A stretch of DNA of 64,000 nucleotides from Auricularia sp. M13. Its lineage: Eukaryota > Basidiomycota > Agaricomycetes > Auriculariales > Auriculariaceae. The notes under the pieces were generated by a model, which ran no database searches, was not told the DNA's origin, and saw nothing but the letters and a program-made list of their open reading frames with translations. The stretch spans positions 1,922,001-1,986,000 of the forward strand of contig CM073194.1 in NCBI GenBank assembly GCA_037042915.1, given 5' to 3'. This document shows positions 10,677 to 22,400 of this stretch, piece by piece; within the stretch, counting starts at the first letter, position 1; the number at the start of each line of letters is the position of its first letter. The translations under genes and the position numbers were made by a program.

Positions 10677-12431
10677 TTACAGCCATGGCAGATCCCTACA
10701 TGAAAATGTTGTTAGTCGAGAATAAGAGCGACGAGAGCAATACAGGCGTACAGTTGACGGTCGCCGGGCCTTTGCTCGGCCCGTGTAACGACAGGAACTC
10801 CATGAGCGTTTGAGACATTCCAAACTATCCATTCAGGCATGTTACTAGGACTCTTCTGGAGGAAAGCAATATGCTCCAGCCACGGCAATGCACACGCGAC
10901 CGCAGTAATTGTACCCTCGATCCAGGGCATGATTGACCGCGAGTAACGGAGGAGACCGCCCCGGTTCGGGGGAAAGCGCAGGTTAAGACGTAGTTCGCAT
11001 AGTCCAGTGAACGCTTTAAGAGCACGTGCGATAGGATCCTGGAACACATAGTTTGTTAGTCTTCACAGTCAGCCGGGCGAAGGCTCACAATCGGCACCGA
11101 GCTTTCATCGCCCCTCTCATTGAGGCTATATCTGTGTAGTTCGAAAACGCGCAGATGCGGACACGTCGCCGCAATGGAAGCGTACATGGCCATTTCCGCG
11201 TCGAGTCCCTCAGGCTGGACGACAAGCTCTAGGCGCAGAAGGCTGACCAGTGTAGACATCCGATGAAAGATGCGAGTTGCCTTGACACACGAGAGCAGCG
11301 GCCCCGGGGCAGCATAGCCGATGTCGTCTGGGTGCTCTTCATCCGCAGAAAATGGGGCCGGAAGCTTGCTATAGAAACGGGGCGACTCGCGTAGGGAAAG
11401 CTCCACGAGGTCGGCAGGAAGAAGCCGGAACACCTCGTCGTCCTCGCGGGGAAAAGACAATGAGAAACGCGTCAGTCTGCTTAAGATGGGAGTATTGTCT
11501 CTGGACTCGTCAGGTGCTGTGTTGGGAGGACAGATGAAGAGCGGCGCCTGGTCCCGCCGCGGCGCCAGACCAAGCGTGAGCGCACGCAATTGCGGAAGCA
11601 TGCGCAAGACCTCGACGATGGGCGTTGTCATCGCGTCGGCAGGGTAAGCTCCAAGTAACGCTAACTGGCGCAATGACGGCCAGGTCGTTCCGGCGAGGAA
11701 AGAATAGTGCACAGATTCGCCAGGCAAGACAGCCTCTTCCAAGGATAAGCGTGATGGGAGTAACACTGATTGTACAAAAGTACGCTCAGCCTCGAGATCC
11801 TCGGCATCCATTCCTGGGATGAGAACCCAGCGAGATTCAAAAACCATTCTGAAAGCATGCAACGAGGGACTGGCCGTGATAAGGAAATTCCGCGGCACTG
11901 AAACATCGGACAGGGTGATGTCTTCAAGAAAAGGTGGTATGAACAGCGCAGGCGTTAACGTCGAGCACCTGCCGCATCTGATTTTGCGAAGGTTGACTGT
12001 AGCAGCAACAATGGCCTCGAGCGTTGGAGGGGTATGCTGCAGATAGAGAACCCTAGTAATATCGCAATTTTCTTAGTTATGAACTGTGACATTTGGACGA
12101 TTTATTGTGCACATACTGAGAATAGGCGAGCACAGGTGGCAATTGCAAGCTCCGCTCAAGGACAGAGTCGTCAATGATCAGGAACTTGAAAATGACGGGC
12201 AGGCAAAGTGTCCTGAGGCGTGCACAGGTCATGGAAAGCGGTATGAGCGGGTGCTTGCCCCTTCCCTGAGACGATATGCTGGAATAAAGGGGTTCCAGCT
12301 GTGACACGGACGCTGCAGATTCTATACTGGGTTCTGCGAGCAAACCAATAATCGCCAATAGCATGTCGTTGGGTAAGGACATAAACCTGTAGCATCAAGT
12401 CAGGCCAGAAGCACAGCGACGCAGACCGCAT
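10677..12431 (-). CDS. F-box / leucine-rich protein, copy 1 (FBX-1)
   Basis: Proposed exons (5' to 3'): 12431-12427, 12386-12117, 12052-11089, 11038-10752, 10695-10677; 514 aa. The N-terminus carries an F-box-like core (SLPNDMLLAIIGLL...IPLSMTCARLRTLCLPVIF). It is followed by irregular leucine-rich segments such as LRQLALLGAYPADAM, LRALTLGLAPRRDQAPLFI and LVELSLRESPRFYSKLP. The last exon encodes DLPWL after an intron with a CTAAC branch site. F-box proteins are the substrate receptors of SCF ubiquitin ligases. The target is unknown. Most diverged of the three neighbours in this block; it shares all intron positions with FBX-4 and FBX-5. The 5-nt first exon (ATGCG) is an inference from splice signals; an alternative start is the ATG at 12382. 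Confidence 0.8.
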
Positions 12432-13129
12432 GACAAGCATTATGTTCCTGGACGTGTTGCGCGAGTCGTGCGGCAGGAGGTGGTCGGGCTCCGTCGGAGA
12501 CCAAGGCCGGACCATCGGCACAAGTCCGACGACTTCGTCTCTCTCGCCTGGTGAAAACCTCGCGAAGGCCACTATGGTATTGCTCGGGTACCTCCCCAGA
12601 AATGACCAGAGACTGTTCACTGCCATGGCGGCTGGCTGAGGCGTTGACCAACTCATCGAGGCGCTCTTCGAGTGGGCGTCCTTGCCTCGGACGTATACTT
12701 GCCGCGTCTCGATCTCCTGCTCAAACCCGACTCGCCCCCGTGCCCCAGGAAGATAGAATGGGTTGGAGTTACTTCTGGTTCGCATGCTCCGGCTGCGGGA
12801 GACGCCCGGACTGATGTGAGTTTTTACAACCGTGGCATTTTTTCGACGCTCCCCTATTGAACAGAGAGCACCCCGGTCTACATCTATATATGCGCTGCGC
12901 TGTATACTGTGTGCGCTGTGGTATCCGCCTGCTCCCTCTTTACACCCTCCGTGGAGTGCAAATTGAGTCGTGTTCCCCGGCCGCGGCGCGGACTGCGAGC
13001 ATTGACCGTGCTGACGAGAGAAAACAACTGATGACGCTGTGTGTGCAACAGGCCCGCCATGAGCAACGAGAGCAAACAGCATGCAGGCCGGGGCCGCGCA
13101 CTCAGCGGCGCTCGGCATCACGAGATGTT
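12432..13129. other. Intergenic, FBX-2 to FBX-1 (same strand)
   Basis: Promoter side of FBX-1. A TATATA stretch lies at about 12893. A long minus-strand open frame crosses this region from FBX-2 exon 3, but it has no family similarity and I treat it as read-through. Confidence 0.4.
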
Positions 13130-14886
13130 TCAGAACCAATACAGATCCAAACTGTAGGAAAGAGTCAACCAGACGCTCGTTGAGCTGAGATGCGGCAACG
13201 ACGTACAAGTCAGCGGCTTCACGCCACGTCTCGTACTCGCGCAGATCCGAGCCGGCATCGTCGCCTTGCGCCGCAGCATCGATACCGCCGTCGCGAGTCC
13301 ACGTTCGCCAATAGTACGTGACGTTCCCCGGGTCCTTCGCCAGGTACGCAACGCTGGCGAGCCATGGCACAGTAGCCGCGACGAGTCGCGCGATCCGCTC
13401 AATCTCGCGGGGCTGCACGTCGGGATCATCAAACAGGGACACAGGCGGGAGGTCGAGGTTGAGCCGGAGCACCCGTAATGCTGCGAATGCGCGCAGCGAC
13501 TCTGCGATTTCATTCTACCAGAGCCGCCGCGTATCAGCATATTGCGAGTGGCAGGCAAGCCCAAAGCGGGGACAGCGGCACTCACCACAGGGATGGCACT
13601 GGCATCGGCGTCCCAGTTGCGCAGCGCGGCGTCGCGGTAGCGGTGCAGCTCAAAGTGGCGTAGACGCGGACATGACGCGGCGATCTGGGCGTACAGTTCA
13701 GCTTCGAAATGGCCTCGCTCCGATTGCACGACTAGCTCAAGGCGCCGGATAATTGCCGCATTCGGAGGGGCACACAGTTGGAAGATTCGCAGTGCGCCGG
13801 CGCATGTCAAAAGAGGGCCCGGCCAGGTGTAGCCGATGTCGTCCGGATATTGCGGGTGGTGACCCCATTCGTCCATGCGAAGGTAGTGACGCGGCGTATC
13901 GCGGAGAGAGAGCTCATCTAGCAGGGATATATGCTGGAAGATGATATCGCGTGCTTGAGGAAAGGACATCGTCAGTCGCTCGAGGCGGTATAGATCTGGG
14001 ATTCGTTGAAGCTGTGTCTCGGGCGGCCAGACCAGAAACGGAGGATCACCTCTTCTTGGAGCGATGGACAGTGTGAGAACTCGGAGAAGCGGCAGCATAC
14101 AAAGAAGGCACACGAGCGGGAAATCGGCTGGAGGTTGTGTACCGCATATGGCTAATTCCTGGAGACAGGGCCAAGACATTCCGGCCAGATGTGAAACCCG
14201 GATGGCGTCTGCGGGCAGCACGACCGTTTCAAGAGACTGGTGGGAAAGCGCGAGCATTGATTGGACGAAGGCAGTTTCCACGCTGAGATCCTCATCGGAG
14301 TAGAAGCGCTCCCATGGAGGGGAACACATCATAGAGAAAGCCAGCAGAGACGGGGTTGGCCCTTCTCTTAGAATGAGATCGCGCGGTAAGCAGTCGTCGT
14401 TGATGGTGACGCGGTTGAGCGAAGGAAGCTCCAAAAACATGGGATGGAATTCACCGCCCCTGCGACAGTAAATTTCCTGCACACGCGTAGTAATACGAAG
14501 GATAGAGGCAAGAGCATTGATTGATGGGACACGGGACACCTCAATCAGACTACAAAAATATTAGTTGTCTGAGGACCATCGACATATGGAGACGCGTACT
14601 GTACGTGAACGAGTATGGCTGGGGCTTGCAATGCTCGCCCGTTGATGTCGTCGTTAAGGTACATGACGCGAAAAATAACTGGCAGATAGAGCGATCGAAG
14701 TCGGGAGCAAGTCATGGATAGTGGTATGAGTACGTGGTCGCCAGAACGGCTACCAATCATGCTCCGAGAAATGAGCGAGTCCAGCCTTGACACAGTCCGT
14801 ACAGGACTAAGCCTCTTTGGAAGGCAGAGAATCCCGCTGATTTCAAGCAGAATGTCGTCGGGTAGGTCTACAAAACCGACGGCCAT
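13130..14886 (-). CDS. F-box / leucine-rich protein, copy 2 (FBX-2)
   Basis: Exons: 14886-14600, 14549-13586, 13514-13207, 13151-13130; 526 aa. F-box core MAVGFVDLPDDILLEISGIL and IPLSMTCSRLRSLYLPVIF, then leucine-rich segments (CLLCMLPLLRVLTLSIAPRR, LERLTMSFPQARDIIF, LLDELSLRDTPRHYLRMD) and ELYAQIAASCPRLRHFELHR. The 22-nt last exon encodes LDLYWF. The first intron ends ACTAATATTTTTGTAG, with a textbook branch site. It is closest to FBX-3, with which it is arranged head-to-head. An upstream ATG at 14925 would add 13 residues. Presumed SCF substrate receptor; target unknown. Confidence 0.85.
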
Positions 14887-15136
14887 CACGAGCGCAGCGA
14901 GGAGCCAAGGAGTGACGGCAACCACCGGACCGGAAACCGCTGGAGATGGGTGGCGCCGCCCGTGGACACGCTGAGCCCCATTCCGCGCCAGATCTGGCTA
15001 TTGCCTGCCCAGACAGCGGGTTGTCCGGCCGCCAGATGGCAGTCGCATGCTGAGCGTGCCTGCTCAATGCTCATCTTAAGGAGCTAAACAAAGAGTTTCT
15101 ATTGCTTTTGTTGCGCTCTCGCACAAAGGTTGAATG

Positions 15137-15166
15137 AAAAAAAAAAAAAAAAACACACACACACAA
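15137..15166 (+). repeat. Poly-A / CA microsatellite
   Basis: Seventeen A followed by a CA dinucleotide run, between the divergent F-box genes. The A-run could be a slippage site or the scar of a retroposed 3' end; no retroposon body is seen next to it. Confidence 0.8.
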
Positions 15167-15172
15167 ATAGAT

Positions 15173-15253
15173 AGATTTCTGCTACTATATCTAATTGGTA
15201 GATTTCTACTACTATATCTAAAAGATAGCTTTCGACTACTATATCTACTGCAC
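15173..15253 (+). repeat. 27-bp tandem repeat, three units
   Basis: Three 27-bp units (15173-15199, 15200-15226, 15227-15253) sharing the core CTACTATATCTA and differing at a few positions. Located between FBX-2 and FBX-3. Each unit holds a TATATC core. Confidence 0.85.
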
Positions 15254-15946
15254 TACCGTCTAACTCTAAGCTGCAGCATCCTCGTCCTCGTCCTCGTCAC
15301 CCATCAAAGCCGATCCTCGAGACTGCGAGTGTGGCCATAGGGGCCAGCAACCCGAGCAACGAGCGCCATGCCAGCACCCGGGCGTCGATTGACATATATC
15401 ACTGGTACAGCGCGCTGTCTATGACAGAGGTGGCCAACGTCGGGAGACGCGGAGCACATATGCAGGACGTTTGCAGCGACGGTGATATTGGCAGTTCCGA
15501 CTCGCCAGCGTCGCTGCGCACGGAGCGCGACAGTGGGCGGGGACGAGGCCTAGGTGCACAATGCGGGGCCGCAACGCGGCGAGGCAACGAGAGCGAGCGA
15601 GACAGCGACGGCGGCGCGGCAATGACGCGGGACATGGGCGGAAAGCGAAGAGGTGGGGGAGTGAGGGCGGTAGCGAAGGCAGGCCCGCAACGAGGTCGGC
15701 AGTGAGTCGCGGCGCAATACTTGGACGGCGAGCCGACGGCTGCCAGTACTGCCCGCAGCCCGCCGAGGGGACGAGCGCGCTGAGCAGGACGACACTTCAT
15801 GGCAAGGGCGGAAGGCGCGGGCAGTCCATGCCGACGAAGTCACGAAGACTCAAGAGATGGTTAAAGCGGAAGCTAGGTTCGCGCGGTGTATTCGAAACTC
15901 CGCTGCCGCTCTTGTCCTTGAAGTTCCCGCTTTCGCGTTGCCCTTG

Positions 15947-17727
15947 ATGGCAGTCGATTTCATCGATCTACCGGACGACGTTCTACTTGAAATCAACGCG
16001 CTTGTCAGCATCCCGAGATGGCAGGGGCACGCACTGACTGTGTCCAGACTGGACACCGTCATTTCTCGTAACCGGTTGCTGGGCCGCCGTTCTGGGCGCC
16101 ATGCGCTCATACCGCTTTCCATGACATGTTCTCGACTTCGAAGACTTTGTATTCCGGCTATATTTTGCGTCCTTGGTCTTCGAGAGGACACGCAGCGAGA
16201 ACTAGAACCCCCAGCAGTCCTGGTTCACGTACGGTACGAGTTTCCACATGTCAATGCTTACCAGAGATCTAATACCCCAATAAGGCTGATTGAGGTGCAC
16301 CACTTTCCAGCTGACGAAGTTCTTGCGCCAATCCTGCGTGCAACGACTCGCGTGCAAGAAGTTTACTATCACAGACTCGCCAAATTCCATCCCAAGCTTT
16401 TGCATCTGGGTTCGCTCAACCGCCTCACCATCAACGACGACTGTATACCGCGCAACTTCAGTTTGAGGGAACGCTTTAATCTGCCATTGCACGCGTTCTA
16501 CATGATGTCTTCCCCGCCGTGGAAGCTCCGAGACTTGAGTGATAATCCGAGCGACGAAACTGCCTTTGTCCAATATATGCTTGCGCTTGCCCATAAATCT
16601 CTGGAAGCCGTTGTTCTGCCTGAGCGTTCCATACGGCTTTCACAGCTAGCAGGAATGTCCTGGCCGCGCCTCCAGGAACTCGCCATACACGGTGCGCAAC
16701 CTCCAGCCGATTTTCCGCTTGTGTGCCTTTTATGCATGCTGCCGCTTCTCCGCGTCCTCACTCTGTCCATCGCCCCAAGACGGGGCGATCCTCCGTTCCT
16801 CGTCTGGCCCCCCGGCACAGTGCTTCCACATCCCCTAGACCTACACCGCCTGGAGCGGCTCACAATGTCCTTCCCCCAAGCGCACGACCTCATATTCCAG
16901 CCCGGGCATCTTGCCCCGCTCGAGGAGCTCTCTCTGCGTGACACTCCGCGCTTCTACCTGCGCGTGGAGGGAACGGGTCCCTTCCCGGGCCTTGTGGACG
17001 ACATCGGCTACACCTGTCCGGGCGCAGTCCTCACATGTGCCGGCGCATTGAGGATATTTCAACTTCTTTCTACACCCCCAAACTCCTGCGCAAGCCTGCT
17101 GCGCCTGGAGCTCGTCGTGCGATCGGAGATCGGACATTTCGAAGCAGAGCTGTACGCCCAAATTGCCGCGGCGTGTCCGCGCCTGCGCCTCTTCGAGCTA
17201 CACCGATACCGTGATGCGACGCTGCCCAAGTGGTTCTCCGATGAACGCGCGATTCCTGTGGTGAGTCTCTCTCTCACTGTCGCTGTCACCAGTGACCGGC
17301 GCTGTTGTTGCTGACGTTCGTCAACTATGGTGCCAGGCCGAGCTCATCGAAGCCCTGCGCGCCTTCACAGCGCTACGTGCGCTCCGGCTCTACCTCGACT
17401 TCCCGCTCCCCCGCCGATTCGACAACCGCAACATACACGACTCCAGGACCGAGCGGAACGCGAGACTCGTCACTGCGGCCCTGCCATGGCTCGCAAGCGT
17501 TGCCTTCCTCGAGATGGACCCGGGGAACGTGTTCTACTGGCGAACGTGGACCCGAGACCTCACCGCCCGTGGTGCAGCGCAAGGCGACGCTCCTGCCTCA
17601 GATCTGCGCGAGTACGAGACGCGGCGCGAACTGGGCAACTTGTACGTCGTAGTCGCACTTTCCTCCTGAGCGCGACGAGCACCTGGCTGACTCTCCCTCG
17701 ACCAGCATGGATCCGTATTGGTTATGA
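15947..17727 (+). CDS. F-box / leucine-rich protein, copy 3 (FBX-3)
   Basis: Exons: 15947-16233, 16285-17260, 17337-17641, 17706-17727; 529 aa. F-box core MAVDFIDLPDDVLLEINALV and IPLSMTCSRLRRLCIPAIF; the central block (FPLVCLLCMLPLLRVLTLSI) is nearly identical to FBX-2, so the two are recent inverted copies. The last 22-nt exon encodes MDPYWL. Intron 1 (16234-16284) is 51 nt, a multiple of three and free of stops, so retention would keep the frame. It has a CTAAT branch site, and its removal restores the family reading HVRLIEV. Upstream ATG at 15857 is in frame but not supported by the family. Presumed SCF substrate receptor. Confidence 0.87.
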
Positions 17728-18640
17728 AAGCTCTCTCTGTTTGGCTCGAGATAATTCCAGGGTGCGTGCTGCCGTGGCCATACTTAGAGTATCATGTTTC
17801 GATGACGGATCATGGAGGGCAGTTGCAATATCCAGAATTCAGCGGCGCAGTGCGTTTTCCCTGGGAGACAGCAGCTTTGTTCTTTCAAGTTGATGCCCGA
17901 GGTCAGCACGCAGCGCTGAGCGCCGAGCGAGTACAGCCAGCCTCCAGGCAGTCCCGCGTTAGGCGCGTAGAAATGCCATCGATACAGCTAGCGACGCGAA
18001 ACACAGTCGGCAGACAGAGTGACCGAAGGTGGGAGCGAGCGCCATGGGCGCATGGTGGCCAGAACAGCCGCCATGCATGCTCAGTCAAACATGAGCGAAT
18101 CCTGCCAGTGTTTTGAGCCTGGTTCAGAAAGCAGACAGCCTCATTGAATGCACGCAGAACGTCGTCTGGCAGTTCAATCAAGCCGCACATCATCAAACCC
18201 AGTAAAAATATGAAGCAAGGGCCAAGACAGCGAAAGTGAGAAGGAACCGCGACGGAGTTCAACAGCTCGCTGCCGCCGACGCCAAATGGCACTGGGCCGA
18301 AGCGCAGCCGCGCACACCGTAACCACAGTCGAGGTCGTTAAACCCCGCCCTGGTCGAGCCGTCTGCCACGTCGAAGCCGCTACGTGTCTCCTCAATCCAG
18401 TCCGTTTGTCAGTCCCCGCCGTCTCGATCCATGCGATCGCACATCCAACTTCACCCCGGTGCGTGCAGTATGACATCCAAATGGGAGATGGTATTATGGC
18501 GGCCGTGGTTGTACACATGCGTGAGGACAGAAAGGAGCAGGCGGACGCAGTTCGTGATCATGGCATGACTGTGACTGTACGGGGGCGGATTGGTAAGAAA
18601 GGGCGGCGAAGCGAAGCAAGGCAGACTCGAGGTAGGCGTT
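17728..18640. other. Intergenic, FBX-3 to YKT6
   Basis: Contains the F-box exon relic at 17990-18190 (listed separately). The remainder (18300-18640) is the 3' flank of YKT6 with nothing recognised. Confidence 0.5.
17990..18190 (-). pseudogene. F-box exon 1 relic
   Basis: Minus-strand remnant of the F-box exon of this family. It begins MMCGLIELPDDVLRAFNEAV, matching MAVDFIDLPDDVLLEINALV of FBX-3. It later reads HLRSLCLPTVFRVA, matching RLRRLCIPAIFCVL. Between these, the segment equal to IPLSMTC is deleted and the frame is disturbed. No leucine-rich exon follows before the 3' end of FBX-3. It is a dead copy reduced to its first exon. Confidence 0.75.
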
Positions 18641-19496
18641 CTACATTATCACGCAACACGAGTTTTGCTGCAAAATAAGTTGTAATGTGAGCAATAAGCC
18701 AAGGGAGGCAGCGAGCACCAGACGGACCTTCTTCGCGGTCTTGTAGAACATCTTGCTCTGCGCACTCAGATTGTTGGAGCGCTCGACAAGGTTGTCGAGC
18801 TTCTCGCCGCGCTGGAGCACGCCCTCGATGGTCTTGTGCTACAAAACGTGGGCGGCATCAGCAACTGCAACAGCACGATAACCGGGCAACCGCCACGCAC
18901 CAGGATGATCTTGGTCTCATCCAGCTCAGCCTGAACACGCATAATAGTGTCAGCCTGCTTCGGGTCCTGGTACTTGACGAGGTACTGGGCGATGGGCGGG
19001 AAGGCGATCGAGTTGGGCGTCAGGGCCGGGTTGGGGTTGTACGCCGCCTGCGGGACGGCGGCCGTGAACTCCTCGAGCAGCTTCGCGAGCAGCGAGAACG
19101 CCGGCCGGACGGGGTACTCGGCATCCGCAATCAGCACGCCTGCCGTCCGGTTCAGCGCCAGCTTCGGGCTGGCCCACAGCGAGCAGACGCACCGGCCACC
19201 TGCTCCGCGCCGCCGCGGTTGTAGACATGGGCGTAGTTGTCGCGCTCCTGCACGCTCTGCCGCTGCCCGGGCGCCGTCCGCTCTGTCCAAGCCAACGCCG
19301 GCGCTTAGCAGCTTGCAGTGTACAGGCGGGCGGCGAGGACGTTACCTGCGACGGTCTTGGCGAAGAATGTCAAGAACTCGCCGACGGAGCCGCGCTGGTA
19401 GAACGAGAACGAGCTCAGGTCGCTCGCGGAGCACAGCAGCGTCGCCTGCTCGCCGTTGCCGGGCACGAGGAGCACGGCCAGCGAGTAGATCTTCAT
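18641..19496 (-). CDS. YKT6: R-SNARE YKT6
   Basis: Exons: 19496-19346, 19282-19193, 19139-18901, 18838-18728, 18667-18641; 205 aa, the family size. N-terminal longin domain ([11 protein letters not shown], then [19 protein letters not shown]), SNARE motif with the zero-layer Arg ([20 protein letters not shown]), and a lipidation tail ending QNSCCVIM. The final CVIM is a CaaX box for prenylation and the cysteine before it is the palmitoylation site; there is no membrane span, as expected for YKT6. It acts in ER-Golgi, Golgi, vacuole and autophagosome fusion. The last exon is only 27 nt and carries the whole CaaX tail. Confidence 0.97.
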
Positions 19497-22400
19497 CGCG
19501 GATGGTGGTGACGAGGTACGGCTCGGCAGCGGCGGCGGCTTTACGGCCCCATTCCTCCGACTCCGCTCCTTGCCCTCCTCTTCCCCGAAAATTTGCAGCG
19601 TCGGACCTCTCTAGCCGCCTGTTTGGATCATGGGCTCTCTATAGGATACTCCATATAGCTAACGTACGACGGGACGTCTTGGCTCTAGCGTCTATCGCGG
19701 ACAACCACTCCGGAAGGCAGCCAGTTGTCTTACGGTCATGCAGCGCCTTTAACACGGAATCAATCTGTATGCTGCCATTATCCTGCGCGCGCTTTCCCAT
19801 GGCCACAGCTCTTCCATCCCCGCATTGACCGAGAATCGAACATTTCCCCCCACAAGATCGACTCTGACTCTAGCTGCTGCTACCCACACGTCTGTGCTGA
19901 CGACGGAGCAGCTCATGAATAACGCAACCGTGGCGTCTTCCAGTGATACCTCGTGCTGAAGAAGGAATCTATATCAGGCCTTCCGTCCAACCACTGCAGG
20001 CGACCGAACACCGGATCTCCTAGCGCCTGCGTCACAATATCTCGCGATTGCCAGGGCTCTTAGAGAAACAACTACGACGATGCCTGCAGATCACAGAGTC
20101 ATCCTATAACTTTGCTTTCTGTTTTCCTCGACCAACGCGCTCATCCTCATGGCGTCTCTCGTCTGTCAGACATATCCTGTCAGTGTGCGGCTGTTACGAG
20201 TGTCGGAGACCGACCACCGGATCCCCACGGCCAACCTTAACGTAAGTGCTTGCTTTACCTCGTGGGCGCCTGCACTCTCTGTCCAGAGAAAACTCGCTAT
20301 TCCCGATTTCAAGCGGGAACTAGCCGCATCCGCCGGATCTCCATGTCTGTACCCACTGGGCGAGTCGAACTTGACGCCTTGCTATGGTACCTCGTCTAGC
20401 GCTTCGCTCTGCCGCCTTCTTCAGTGCTTGCGCACAACCGGGACTGGCCATGGCGCTCTCCTTCGAGGACCACTGCGACACGACTATACTGGCCAGACTC
20501 GTGCTTCTTCTTCGGGCGCTCTGCGACAGCTAGCCAGATGGGTATGCTTTTTGCCCTCCAATTCTGACTCACCGCGCTGGCCTGGCAGACCGTCTTGTGC
20601 GTCTGTCGGCCAATTGTAACGGTCATGATTTCTCCGACGGGCAGAACACAGCCGGTTTGCGAGTCATCGTCATCTCCCGACGAATACAGTACTTCCAAGT
20701 TAGCGCGCGCTTCTTAGAGTACCGTAGACAGGCGCATCGCCGCGGACGAATCCTACCGGCTGACTTCATCGCTTACAATGTTATACTCTGCTATCAGTCT
20801 GCACCTACGCGGAACTGCTCTCAAACGGCACGCCGACTGCGATGCTGCTCCGAGTCAGACTCAGACGGCCGCGTTGCCAACTCCTCAGGCAGAACTTAAC
20901 TCCCAGTGGCAGTCGCTCGTGAACTGCGCCCGCCACACTGGCAGCCTGTGCACTGATATGATACTGTACATTTTCAATAACACGCGCCCCCTATACCCAC
21001 GCGTTCAGGTCGGACTGCCGACTTGGGAGAGTCGGGAAAGATCTTGCCAGCATGATGCATGATGATCGACCGTCGCATCGCCTTGGTACAGTACTTGTTT
21101 GAAGACTGTGCGCTGCCCCTGTTCCTGTGAATCCCTGCAGCCGGCACCCGACTTGGTACTGCTAGATCTCGTTCTGAATCATGCACCGGCATCCTGTCTG
21201 TCCATGCATCGTTTCGTTTCCAGCCTATCGTCCGCGCGCACATCCAGGACCCAGGCTGCAACTCGCGCGAGAGAATTTTCAACACCTGCTGCGTCGAACC
21301 GGCCCTTCGTTACTTCCTGCGCCTGTCGTGACGTGCGTAGCGGTTTCATGCGTTCAGGTGGGGACGGTGCATCGCAGTTGCGCTGGTACCGAAAACTCGT
21401 TCAAGTTGAAGTTGGCGAGGCGGTCCGCGGTTCCGTTGATGAAACCGGCCATACTCGGGGTATCCTCGGGCTGTTCTTTAGTCTGCGTCCAGCGTTCTCC
21501 GAGTGGTCTTGCCGATGGTTCTCTCCCTGGTGCGATGCTGCTTGCTTGATACATAGACTAATGCATCACCTCTCGAGTTCCCATCCAACATCAATGCATA
21601 GTCTCAGAGACGGAGAGGCGGCGAGCTTTGATTTCATACTGGCATTCAGTTCCCGTGCGCCGCTAGAGTAAGTTACCTACGAGGGCCTCTCCACATCTCC
21701 ACCTCAGTACTCCGCTATTCCACGTCGCCTCTTCCCCCATCAAGCTCCAGCCCTCGTGTGTGAGAGAGAGTTGCGAAATCCCCATCCCATCTCCAGATCC
21801 AGATCACCCGGCCAGCACCAGAACTGCCACAGCCTCTGTTTCACTATTAGTATTTGCTTATGTATGTTTAATTTCGCCGGCACCTTGTTTCATGTTACGC
21901 GACCCAAATGCGGCATTCCCAACTTTCAACTTTGCCGGCCCCGCCAGCGCGGTGATACGCCCCTGTTTGTTCTTGCTACATATGTAACACTCTGCGCCAA
22001 CGCTCGGCAGAGGATGCAGTTGCGACTCGGAGATTGCTGCCGGCTGCCAGTGCTGTCGCGGTCGTTTTCGTCTATCCAGGCACATGATCATGAATTGCAC
22101 AATTGAAATGAGAATGAAATCACGTATGTGAGCTTGCACACATGGAGGCGGAGCTGGCTTTCGAGCGCGCACTGCGAATCTCATCTCTGATCTCATCCTG
22201 CGAGCGACAGGCTCTTCGCGCCGGCCCAGACGCTTCACGCTTCCTCAAAGGAGATCACAATTCACTTCTCTTACGCAGTGCATGACGTCGCGAGGTGTGG
22301 AATGGGCAAATATTGCCTGCCAGGCCTAAATAGTAAAATGTATTCGAGTTGTTCCATAAGTTCGGGCATCGTCATGCCGCTGCACGCGCTGTCCCTGCAC

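Larger units (their letters stand above)
14887..15946. other. Shared upstream region of FBX-2 and FBX-3
   Basis: About 1.06 kb between the starts of two divergent paralogues. It holds a poly-A/CA microsatellite, a 27-bp tandem repeat (both listed separately), a short (CTCGTC)n run near 15281 and a GC-rich stretch 15400-15850. No coding sequence is recognised. Confidence 0.5.

Noticed and set aside
12171-13472. 433-codon minus-strand open frame across FBX-2 exon 3, the spacer and FBX-1 exon 2
   Set aside because: Only its first ~100 codons match the F-box family; after the FBX-2 exon-3 donor at 13206 the family ends with a micro-exon. The rest is low in sense and overlaps the start of FBX-1.
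15857-15946. 30-residue N-terminal extension of FBX-3
   Set aside because: Other members start at the F-box (MAV[GD]F-[VI]DLPDD); the upstream part is Ala/Arg-rich and not shared.
19825-19845. GTTCGATTC on the minus strand, like a tRNA B box
   Set aside because: The flanking bases do not form a T-arm stem and no A box or acceptor stem is found.
21099-21671. 190-codon plus frame in the gene-poor region
   Set aside because: No signal peptide, domain, sensible codon bias or splice model; it also overlaps other equally long frames.
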